This document shows, one piece after another, positions 1 to 5,412 of a stretch of DNA of 5,873 bases. The notes under the pieces were generated by a model. That model was not told the origin of the DNA. It saw only the letters and a program-made list of their open reading frames with translations, and did no database searches. This DNA is from JAHIEZ01 sp964598275 (lineage in GTDB: Bacteria; Patescibacteriota; Microgenomatia; UBA12405). Numbering within the stretch: the first letter of the stretch is position 1; every line of letters begins with the position of its first letter. Both the position numbers and the translations under genes were made by a program. Location: the NCBI GenBank assembly GCA_964598275.1, contig CAZRAZ010000039.1, positions 1 to 5,873 of the forward strand, given 5' to 3'.

Positions 1-1096
1 CTTGAGAAGAGCCGGTTTGAGATAAAAGAGTGGTGATATCTTGACGATAGGTGTCGAGGGTTTGGGGATAGAGACCCAAGGGTTCGATTTGGGATAAGAG
101 ATTGGAGGCTTCCTGGGCCAATTTCTTGGCATTGTCGAGACTTAAGTTTTTGATGGCTTGGGCATTTTTTAGTTTTTCTTCTATTTGGGTAGAAATTTGA
201 TCAAATTTGGCTTGATCGTCGATAGATTTATTTTTTTTGAAACCAAAATAAGCACTGACAGTCAGGGCGGTAAGAAGAAAAAGGGCGATGATAATATTTA
301 GTTTTTTTCGCCGGTCGAGTTTTTTTATCTGTTGATGAGAAACATAAATATCCTTTTTTTTGAAGATTTTTGAGAAAAAAGAGAAATTATTTTTTTTGGC
401 AGGAGTAAGTGTTTCGGGTTCTGGCGGAGAAGTATCAACAGCGGTGGGGGTGTCGACAGGATCAAGATTTTCATCGTCCTGGTGAATGTGAATGAAAGCC
501 GAGGCTAAATCAGACTGGTTTTTAGTGGAGTAAATTGAGGCTAGAATATCTTCCTCCATGACGGAAAGTTTGTCTTGGGAAAGAAAGGATTTGATTTTTT
601 CGTAGCCAATTTCGTGAAAAAAAGAATCTGTGACTAAAAAAATCCGATCGTCGGACTCGATGGGGCCAGAAATAAAAGAATGTTGTCTGCTTTGACCGGA
701 AATTAGAGTGCTAATAGTGATCCCGCGTTTTAAAAGACAAAAACCGGTGTGATAGACAGCCAGATGAAGCTGTTTTTGAAAAATAACGGCAAGTATTAGA
801 GTATAAGAAAGTGAGGGATCCTCCCTGGCGGTGATCTTCTCGAGAGTTGATTTAAGTTTTTGAGGGGAAGAAAGCGCAGGAGAGGAAGAAAAGTATGTTT
901 GGTTGATTTGAGTGATGATTTGGCGACCAGTTTGGGGTAATTCGTCGGTATCGCTGTCAGGTTTTTGGAGACTGATAAGGCCGAAAAGGTGACCTAAACT
1001 GCCGGTAAGAAAGGGGTCATCCGGTTCGTTTTCCCAATATTGAGACCAGAGACCAGGTTGAAGCTGGCCGATAAAGGAACGGCAGGTGAAATACAT
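1..1096 (-). CDS. PP2C-like (degenerate phosphatase) single-pass membrane protein, 3' end outside window
   Basis: This open frame begins with ATG at 1096 and runs without a stop for 365 codons to the window edge, so the C-terminus is missing. Residues about 1-205 resemble a PPM/PP2C fold: strands around 97-125 (SYTLILAVIF, then HLAVYHTGFCLLKRG), then DDRIFLVTDSFF at 149-160, which sits where active PP2C enzymes have their GD-LLLCSDGL segment. A late SDLASAFIHIH (195-205) resembles the last strand. The metal-binding aspartate motifs of active enzymes (DGMGGH type) are not seen, so it is probably a non-catalytic or highly diverged member. A Pro/Thr-rich linker (about 210-233), a basic stretch (244-266), one membrane helix (about 265-285) and a helical, Lys/Gln-rich extracytoplasmic part (290-365) follow. 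It is last of three genes, starting 4 nt after the stop of the 74-residue gene with no Shine-Dalgarno, which suggests translational coupling. The reading frame is clear; the PP2C assignment is by pattern only and the function is unknown. Confidence 0.75.
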   Translation of the reverse strand, partial: MYFTCRSFIGQLQPGLWSQYWENEPDDPFLTGSLGHLFGLISLQKPDSDTDELPQTGRQIITQINQTYFSSSPALSSPQKLKSTLEKITAREDPSLSYTLILAVIFQKQLHLAVYHTGFCLLKRGITISTLISGQSRQHSFISGPIESDDRIFLVTDSFFHEIGYEKIKSFLSQDKLSVMEEDILASIYSTKNQSDLASAFIHIHQDDENLDPVDTPTAVDTSPPEPETLTPAKKNNFSFFSKIFKKKDIYVSHQQIKKLDRRKKLNIIIALFLLTALTVSAYFGFKKNKSIDDQAKFDQISTQIEEKLKNAQAIKNLSLDNAKKLAQEASNLLSQIEPLGLYPQTLDTYRQDITTLLSQTGSSQ

Positions 1097-1100
1097 TTAC

Positions 1101-1325
1101 TTATGTTAGCAAAAGCAGGAGGGAAATGACCAGCAAAAGAAGAGCAAAAAGAAGATGGAGATAAGAAAAAATAATAAGAATGCTATTAAATTTGTCGTGA
1201 ACGATTTTTGACATTGATTTGACCTGCTTGACAATAACCAGGGCAAAAATGAAATAGATAAGGGCACCTAAAAAAGTAAAAACGGCTTTAACTAAATCTA
1301 AAAAAGGACCGAATTGTTCGATCAT
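1101..1325 (-). CDS. small two-helix membrane protein, unknown function
   Basis: A 74-residue protein that is almost entirely hydrophobic: helix 1 at about residues 7-33 (FLDLVKAVFTFLGALIYFIF and on), a short polar loop with Lys/Ser/His at 34-45 (KQVKSMSKIVHD), and helix 2 at about 47-73 ending in a Leu-rich run. No signal peptide or catalytic motif is evident. The ATG at 1325 overlaps the TGA stop of the upstream PH-domain gene by 4 bp (ATGA), and a strong Shine-Dalgarno GGAGGG lies 9 nt upstream, so the start is well supported. It is sandwiched between two membrane-protein genes in one transcription unit and may be a partner of one of them. Small proteins like this are common in Microgenomates genomes (I loosely recall a DUF5657-type family, unverified). 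No function can be assigned. Confidence 0.8.
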   Translation of the reverse strand: MIEQFGPFLDLVKAVFTFLGALIYFIFALVIVKQVKSMSKIVHDKFNSILIIFSYLHLLFALLLLVISLLLLLT

Positions 1326-2065
1326 TTAAGTCTACCCTCCAGGGCCTCCTGCTCTTCTTCGGAGCGCATTTGTTGGAGAACTTGTAAAACCAAATTGGGA
1401 TTGGGAATTTTGTCGATAACGATGACCGGAATTTCGGAGGCGGTTTGGATAAGAATGTTGCCATAGTTGAAAAGGGTTTGGGAAACTCCGGCGGTTTTGC
1501 TGGTAACGTCCTGGATCATGCCGATTTTGGCTTCGGAAACTTTTTTGTCGAGAAGGTTGAAAAAATCAATATCGATAACTCTCTCTTCTGTCAAAATAAA
1601 AACATTAAAGTACCAGGCAAGGAATTTTTCGAAGGCAATGGCAAAAGCGAGAAGATACCAAAAAATAGCCAAAATGAATTGATATTCGGCGGGGAAAAAA
1701 TCTAAAACAGAGATGAAGGGAAGGACAAGAGGAAGGATGAGCATAAGGACAGCGACAAGGATCCAAGAAAGATTGGTGAACCAGTGACGCCGAAGAACCA
1801 GGATAATTTCCTCGTCGTCGTCACGAAAGTCAAAAGTAAAAACTTTAGGTCGGGCCAAAAAAGCGGAAAGTGGGTGTTTGGTGGTGCCTTCAATCAGTTG
1901 GTAAACTTTTTGACGAAATTTTTGATCGCGACTGGAAACAACTTTTGGTTTGGATTTTTTGGGTTTTGGGGATGGTTTTGGTGGAAAAGGATGGATGACC
2001 GGTTGAGATTTAGCAACAAGGGGATCATCGGGAGCAATAGTGTCTAGATCGCTTGCACGAGGCAT
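1322..2065 (-). CDS. PH-domain (bPH2/YdbS-like) membrane protein
   Basis: A 247-residue protein. Residues 1-20 are acidic/neutral; 21-41 form a Pro/Lys-rich linker (PPKPSPKPKKSKPK). A segment at 74-95 (RPKVFTFDFRDDDEEIILVL, then RRHW) leads into membrane helix 1 (about 96-118) and helix 2 (about 128-150). A bacterial PH domain follows at about 150-232 with the family hallmarks FNVFILTEERVIDIDFFNLL, then KKVSEAKIGMIQDVTSK, then a TLFNYGNILIQTASE-like strand. In this family the helices anchor the protein and the PH domain is predicted cytoplasmic; the ligand is generally unknown. ATG at 2065 is preceded by no Shine-Dalgarno but by an extended -10 box 5 nt upstream, so it likely heads its operon as a leaderless gene despite following the SpoIID-like gene by only 37 bp. 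Its TGA stop overlaps the next start. Family assignment is firm; its job is not known. Confidence 0.9.
   Translation of the reverse strand: MPRASDLDTIAPDDPLVAKSQPVIHPFPPKPSPKPKKSKPKVVSSRDQKFRQKVYQLIEGTTKHPLSAFLARPKVFTFDFRDDDEEIILVLRRHWFTNLSWILVAVLMLILPLVLPFISVLDFFPAEYQFILAIFWYLLAFAIAFEKFLAWYFNVFILTEERVIDIDFFNLLDKKVSEAKIGMIQDVTSKTAGVSQTLFNYGNILIQTASEIPVIVIDKIPNPNLVLQVLQQMRSEEEQEALEGRLK
1335..1340 (-). promoter_or_regulatory. Shine-Dalgarno for the 74-residue membrane protein
   Basis: Read on the minus strand this is GGAGGG, 9 nt before the ATG at 1325 and inside the last codons of the PH-domain gene (its Glu-Gly-Arg). It pairs with the CCTCC anti-SD seen at the 16S 3' end in this same window. 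It is the only strong Shine-Dalgarno I find, and it belongs to an operon-internal gene. Confidence 0.75.
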
Positions 2066-2070
2066 GACTT

Positions 2071-2079
2071 ATTTTAACA
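2071..2079 (-). promoter_or_regulatory. Extended -10 promoter, leaderless start of PH-domain operon
   Basis: On the minus strand this reads TGTTAAAAT, an extended -10 (TGn plus TAAAAT), followed by AAGTC and then the ATG at 2065. A transcription start at the usual distance from the -10 would fall on or beside the A of ATG, leaving no room for a ribosome binding site. A TTGAGT lies upstream but only 13 nt away, too close for a normal -35. Predicted by inspection and by similarity to the two other starts at 3843-3862. Confidence 0.55.
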
Positions 2080-2102
2080 TTAATCGGGTACTCAATATAA
2101 GT

Positions 2103-3836
2103 TTACTTTTTTTCGATGTTGAAAAGGGCGGATTTTAGGACGATGGCGCCGGGGGAACGAAGGTTAAAAACGGTTTTGAAATCGACAGCGGAAAAAGTGA
2201 AATCGCCCTTGTCGGTGCTAACTCTGACATTTTGGGTGTAACCACCGGTGGAATAGTCAACAGTAATGGAATTTACAGAAGAGATAGGACCGCCGTGAGA
2301 GCCAACTTGACGGCCTAATTCTTCTCTACTCCAAGCATCGGGATCGTTACCACCAAAACAACCACCAGCGTCAATTTGGGAAAGATGGGAGTAATCGTTG
2401 GTTTTGGAATAATAAAGAATGGCATTTAAAATGTCGGCAAATTCCGACTGATTGAGCCAAGGATGTGAGCGACCGCAAGACAGATTACTTCTGGTTTTGT
2501 ACCAACCCTTGTAATACCAAGGGGAATCGCTGATTTTTTCGTAAGCATCATTTGGCCAACAAGATTGGGAATTACAAGTGGTGTCCCAAACTCCCGGAGT
2601 AAAGTGACCAAGAGAGGTATAGGAAAAAGTGGAGCCACCGGAAGTAGAGGCATACATAGAAGAAAAAACGTCGTTGGTGGAATTGCTGACCAGAACCTGG
2701 CCATGAGTGGATTCGACGGCTGATTTCCAAGCGCCGGGGGAAGAAAAATGGGAAGAGCTATAAACCTGGCAGGCTTCGGTGACACAGATGGTTCCGGTTG
2801 AATGGCGATTGGCAAGCCGCCAGTTAGTGTAGGCGAGAGCATAAGTGCGGGCGGCAACGGCTTGGGCTTTAAGGGCTTCCACCCCGCCTTTGTCGGCCCA
2901 GGTAGCGGGCATTTCGGCGATACCAATCAGATAGTTATTTTCGAAAGGCAAAGTACCAACAGTGGTATTGATCGATCCGGGCATATCAACGGTTTCGATT
3001 CTGACATTGCCGTAATAAGCTTTGAGAATGTCTTGATAGCTCTGACCTTTTTGAGAACGGCCTAAGGCACCAAACTGACTCATGCCTTTTTGATGAGGAG
3101 CGCCAAAGGAAAAAGCGGCAAAGGCGGGAGAAAAACCGGGGTTGTAGTCGGATCGAGAAGCGGGATCGGAGCTGGTGGAAATTTCACCGACAGAAGTATT
3201 GAACATGGCGGTTTTGGCGGCAATTAAATCCTGTTGCTTTTGGGTAAGCTCGGCTTTGTAGTCTTCGGCTTTTTTGATTTCTTCGGCCAAGAATCCAAAA
3301 CGGTTTTCCAGAGTTTTTTGGAGAGAAGCTAGTTTTATTTTTTCAGTTTCAAGATTTTTTTTGTTTTGAGAAAGGGTGTTGATTTCTTGGCCAAATTTGA
3401 TAATTTGGTTCTTGTCACGACTGATAACGGCTTGATACCAGGTGTATTGGCGGAGGAGATCGGTGTTTTTTTGATCAGAAAATAAAATGAGTAAAGGTGA
3501 AATCTTTTTGCTGTTTTTGTAATAGTTTTTGATACGTTCGTTAAAGAGGACTTTTTGGATCTCTAAATCGGTTTCTTTGTCGATTAACTTATTTTCTAAC
3601 TGCTGAATGGTATTTTGGGTTTTTTGGATTTGGTATTTGGCAGAAGAAATTTTTGATTTAAGATCGGTTGATTCCTGTTTAAGAGGAGCAATGGCAGATT
3701 CGAGATCGGCAATTTGTTGACTGATTTGACTGATTTCTTCGTCGAGACTGAGAGCATTGACCGACGGCCAGAAAGAGGAGAAAAGAGCAAGAAAGAGAAT
3801 AAAAATGAAAGAGGAAAAAATGAATATTTTAGTCAC
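2103..3836 (-). CDS. Secreted SpoIID/LytB-domain protein with PcsB/CwlO-like coiled coil
   Basis: A 577-residue protein with a signal peptide (about 1-28, ending SVNA). Residues 30-110 and 142-207 are a long coiled coil broken by YYKNSKKISPLLILFSDQKN (105-124) and the LLRQYTWYQAVISRD stretch, the pattern of the N-terminal coiled coils of PcsB/CwlO-type hydrolases. The SpoIID part has GMSQFGALGRSQKGQSYQDI (251-270), then YLIGIAEMP (302-310; Glu308 matches the catalytic Glu of SpoIID), ALKAQAVAARTYAL (321-334), a putative zinc site His345-Cys351-Cys356 within CQVY, STHGQVL (376-382), and ASTSGGST (396-403). SpoIID proteins are lytic transglycosylases that cut glycan strands lacking stem peptides; LytB is an amidase enhancer, so either role is possible. 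The start is GTG at 3836: it gives the full signal peptide, no ATG is near, and an extended -10 ends 6 nt upstream. The C-terminus keeps the FKTVFNLRSP motif (553-562), so the domain is complete. Confidence 0.93.
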   Translation of the reverse strand: MTKIFIFSSFIFILFLALFSSFWPSVNALSLDEEISQISQQIADLESAIAPLKQESTDLKSKISSAKYQIQKTQNTIQQLENKLIDKETDLEIQKVLFNERIKNYYKNSKKISPLLILFSDQKNTDLLRQYTWYQAVISRDKNQIIKFGQEINTLSQNKKNLETEKIKLASLQKTLENRFGFLAEEIKKAEDYKAELTQKQQDLIAAKTAMFNTSVGEISTSSDPASRSDYNPGFSPAFAAFSFGAPHQKGMSQFGALGRSQKGQSYQDILKAYYGNVRIETVDMPGSINTTVGTLPFENNYLIGIAEMPATWADKGGVEALKAQAVAARTYALAYTNWRLANRHSTGTICVTEACQVYSSSHFSSPGAWKSAVESTHGQVLVSNSTNDVFSSMYASTSGGSTFSYTSLGHFTPGVWDTTCNSQSCWPNDAYEKISDSPWYYKGWYKTRSNLSCGRSHPWLNQSEFADILNAILYYSKTNDYSHLSQIDAGGCFGGNDPDAWSREELGRQVGSHGGPISSVNSITVDYSTGGYTQNVRVSTDKGDFTFSAVDFKTVFNLRSPGAIVLKSALFNIEKK

Positions 3837-3842
3837 TATTAA

Positions 3843-3851
3843 ATAGTAACA
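3843..3851 (-). promoter_or_regulatory. Extended -10 promoter, leaderless start of SpoIID-like gene
   Basis: The minus strand reads TGTTACTAT, an extended -10, followed by TTAATA and then the GTG start at 3836. With a 6-nt discriminator the G of GTG would be +1. No recognisable TTGACA-type -35 lies at 16-18 nt and there is no Shine-Dalgarno. It lies back to back with the plus-strand pilin promoter, so the two polymerase sites overlap. Confidence 0.55.
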
Positions 3852-3853
3852 TT

Positions 3854-3862
3854 TGGTATACT
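3854..3862 (+). promoter_or_regulatory. Extended -10 promoter, leaderless start of pilin-like operon
   Basis: TGGTATACT is a near-ideal extended -10 (TGn plus TATACT versus TATAAT). Only AAAGC separates it from the ATG at 3868, so transcription should begin at or next to the A of ATG. The -35 region (about 3834-3839, CACTAT) is poor, as is usual for extended -10 promoters, and no Shine-Dalgarno can fit. Confidence 0.65.
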
Positions 3863-3867
3863 AAAGC

Positions 3868-4269
3868 ATGAAATTGGTAAAAAGGTTGGTTTTTTGGACA
3901 ATGTTTTTGGTTTTTTGGTTTGGAGGAACGGGGAAAGTGTGGGGTAATGAACAGGTATTTTGTGATAGTTTTCCGGCAAATAGCGTTAACCCAAAAGTAA
4001 ATACAGCTTTGGGATGTATCCCCGTAAAGGCAGAGGATTTTATGGTATGGTTGCTGCCGTATGTATTTGGTATCAGCGGGGGAGTTGCCTTTTTACTAAT
4101 GATTTTTGGATTTATAAAAATGTCGACGGCTAAAGGAGATCCGAAGGAAGTGCAAGGAGCAAGAGAGACGATTAGTTCGGCTTTGATGGGATTGTTGGTG
4201 TCGGTGTTTTCTTTGTTCATACTAAGATTAGTGGCAGTTGACATATTACACATTCCGGGGATAAATTAA
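3868..4269 (+). CDS. T4SS pilin-like (TrbC/VirB2-type) membrane protein, with signal peptide
   Basis: A 133-residue protein. A basic N-terminus (MKLVKR) and hydrophobic core form a signal peptide with a plausible cleavage after about residue 26 (VWG, then NEQ). A short exported segment with two cysteines (Cys32, Cys50) that could form a disulfide comes next, then membrane helix 1 (about 57-84, containing LLPYVFGISGG), a short polar loop TAKGDPKEVQGARETI (87-102), and helix 2 (about 103-125). The helix-loop-helix with a GDPK-V-A motif in the loop is typical of VirB2/TrbC-like pilins and of the small pilin-like proteins annotated in Patescibacteria. It shares LLPYV and GDPKxV with the next gene, so the two are paralogues. 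Its TAA stop overlaps the next ATG by one base (TAATG). No secretion ATPase or channel genes are visible here, so whether it builds a pilus is inference. Confidence 0.78.
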   Translation: MKLVKRLVFWTMFLVFWFGGTGKVWGNEQVFCDSFPANSVNPKVNTALGCIPVKAEDFMVWLLPYVFGISGGVAFLLMIFGFIKMSTAKGDPKEVQGARETISSALMGLLVSVFSLFILRLVAVDILHIPGIN

Positions 4270-4562
4270 TGAAAGTTTTAGCACAGGTAACACTACCGTC
4301 AGATCAAATTACAACTAAATTTGGAAATGTGGGTGGAATAGTAAGTGGACTGTTGCCTTATGTTTATGTATTGGCCGGACTGGGATTGCTACTAATGTTA
4401 ATTACCGGAGGAATGGGACTGATGACGGCGGCAGGGGATCCAAAAAAAGTAGAAGCAGGGTGGGGAAAAATAACGAGTGGGTTGATAGGATTTTTACTGG
4501 TATTTATCAGCTATTTTGTAGTACAGCTAGTGGAAGTGGTTTTGGGAGTAAGTATTCTTTAG
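4269..4562 (+). CDS. T4SS pilin-like membrane protein, paralogue of the upstream gene, no signal peptide
   Basis: A 97-residue protein: a short polar N-terminus (MKVLAQVTLPSDQITTKF), helix 1 at about 26-53 (beginning LLPYVYVLAG), loop motif TAAGDPKKVEAGWGKI (53-68), and helix 2 at about 69-93. It aligns through both helices and the GDPKxV loop with the preceding 133-residue protein but lacks its signal peptide and cysteines. That leaves membrane orientation open: the pair could face opposite ways, or this one may insert without cleavage. The ATG overlaps the upstream TAA by one base. A weak GGGGA at 4257-4261 is the only SD-like sequence, so translation is probably coupled to gene one. The gene ends 7 bp before the end of convergent uppS. 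Confidence 0.78.
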   Translation: MKVLAQVTLPSDQITTKFGNVGGIVSGLLPYVYVLAGLGLLLMLITGGMGLMTAAGDPKKVEAGWGKITSGLIGFLLVFISYFVVQLVEVVLGVSIL

Positions 4563-4569
4563 AGGAAAT

Positions 4570-5307
4570 TTACTTGCCTTGGCGGCGGTCGCGTTGTTGG
4601 TACCAGTAGATGGCTTTTTCCAATTTTTTGGGAGTAAAATCGGGCCAGAGAATATCGGTAAAATAAAGTTCGGCATAAGACATTTGCCAAATTAAAAAGT
4701 TACTTAGTCGAAATTCACCGCCCGGACGAATAATAAGATCAGGATCGGGTTGACCTTTTGTGTAGAGATAATCCCCTACCAGTTTTTCGTTGATTTTGCT
4801 GGCAGGCACGCCGTCTTTGATGATTTTTTTGATGGCATTGACAATTTCGTCACGACCGCCGTAATTTAGGGCGACGTTGAATTTGATTCTTTCAGTGTCG
4901 AGCACCATGTCAAGAATTTTTTTGATGGCAGATTTGACTTTAAGAGGAAAGGCCTGAAAATTACCAAGAACAAAAAATTTAACACCGGAACGGCGATATT
5001 CTTCGGCCTTAAGCTTAACAATCTTAACAAGAAGGTCGAAGATACCTTTGACTTCTTGGGCGGAACGTTTGCGCCAGTTTTCGGTAGATAAGGCATAAAC
5101 GGTTAGGTTTTTGATGCCGATATCACGACAATAATCAACAATTTCTTCGAGATTTTTGGCGCCGGCTTCATGGCCTTGGGTGTCGGAAAGACCTTTGGCT
5201 CTGGCCCAGCGGCGATTACCATCCATAATAATGGCAATGTGGGAAGGAAGAGTTTTTTTGTCGATTTTTAGTTTTGTGAGAAAAGGAGAAACGGTTTTTC
5301 TGGCCAT
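4570..5307 (-). CDS. uppS: Isoprenyl transferase (undecaprenyl diphosphate synthase, UPP synthase)
   Basis: A 245-residue cis-prenyltransferase of full family length. It adds isopentenyl diphosphate units to farnesyl diphosphate to make the long polyprenyl diphosphate that carries peptidoglycan and other surface-polymer precursors across the membrane; it acts at the cytoplasmic face. Hallmarks in order: HIAIIMDGNRRWA (23-35, catalytic Asp29), GHEAG (45-49), TVYALSTENW (69-78), NYGGRDEI (148-155), and PDLIIRPGGEFRLSNFLIWQ (189-208), followed by AELYF and WPDF. The usual RTSGE or RTGGE is RPGGE here, a mild change. The ATG at 5307 gives a normal N-terminus. No Shine-Dalgarno or convincing promoter is seen upstream; the 16S rRNA gene ends about 105 bp before it on the same strand, so read-through from rRNA transcription is possible. 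Product chain length cannot be read from sequence. Confidence 0.97.
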   Translation of the reverse strand: MARKTVSPFLTKLKIDKKTLPSHIAIIMDGNRRWARAKGLSDTQGHEAGAKNLEEIVDYCRDIGIKNLTVYALSTENWRKRSAQEVKGIFDLLVKIVKLKAEEYRRSGVKFFVLGNFQAFPLKVKSAIKKILDMVLDTERIKFNVALNYGGRDEIVNAIKKIIKDGVPASKINEKLVGDYLYTKGQPDPDLIIRPGGEFRLSNFLIWQMSYAELYFTDILWPDFTPKKLEKAIYWYQQRDRRQGK

Positions 5308-5385
5308 AATCTGTTAGTCGGGAAATAGAGAACAATCATGCAAATTTTGAACTTTATTTAGAGTCATTTTTCGACAAAGACTTAG

Positions 5386-5403
5386 TCCCGACCTTAGTCG
5401 GGA
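5386..5403. repeat. Hairpin and repeated TTAGTCGGGA in the 16S 3' trailer
   Basis: TCCCGAC (5386-5392) and GTCGGGA (5397-5403) form a perfect 7-bp stem with a CTTA loop, just beyond the 16S 3' end. TTAGTCGGGA at 5394-5403 recurs exactly at 5314-5323, so the 5386-5392 arm can pair with either copy. On the minus (transcribed) strand no T-run follows, so it does not look like a standard intrinsic terminator; a role in 16S 3' processing is possible but unproven. The rest of 5308-5412 holds no tRNA or gene that I can see. Confidence 0.6.
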
Positions 5404-5412
5404 TAAAACCTC

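Noticed and set aside
181..420. Runs of seven to nine T on the plus strand as terminators
   Set aside because: They are Lys/Phe-rich codons of the minus-strand membrane protein and have no preceding GC-rich stem.
1322..1325. UGA recoding (glycine code of some Patescibacteria)
   Set aside because: TGA ends the PH gene exactly at the overlap with the next start, and no in-frame TGA is needed to complete any gene here.
1445..2047. Several plus-strand frames of 71-87 codons within the PH-domain gene
   Set aside because: They are low-complexity shadows of a well-supported minus-strand gene, caused by the strong strand skew (few stops in G/T-rich sequence).
2426..2926. 166-codon minus-strand frame inside the SpoIID-like gene, with Pro/Leu-rich translation
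   Set aside because: It is in another frame of the same strand as a gene with clear SpoIID motifs and shows no domain of its own.
3861..4253. 130-codon minus-strand open frame opposite the first pilin-like gene
   Set aside because: It is antisense to a gene with a good promoter, signal peptide and family motifs; its own protein has no recognisable domain and would overlap the plus-strand promoter.
5308..5360. Promoter for uppS in the 16S-uppS spacer
   Set aside because: TTCAAA and CTCTAT/CTATTT-like hexamers can be paired at near-normal spacing but match the consensus poorly, and the TGnTAnnnT leaderless pattern of the other genes is absent.
5386..5403. Trailer hairpin as an intrinsic terminator of the 16S gene
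   Set aside because: On the transcribed strand the stem is followed by mixed sequence, not a T-run, so the normal terminator signature is missing.
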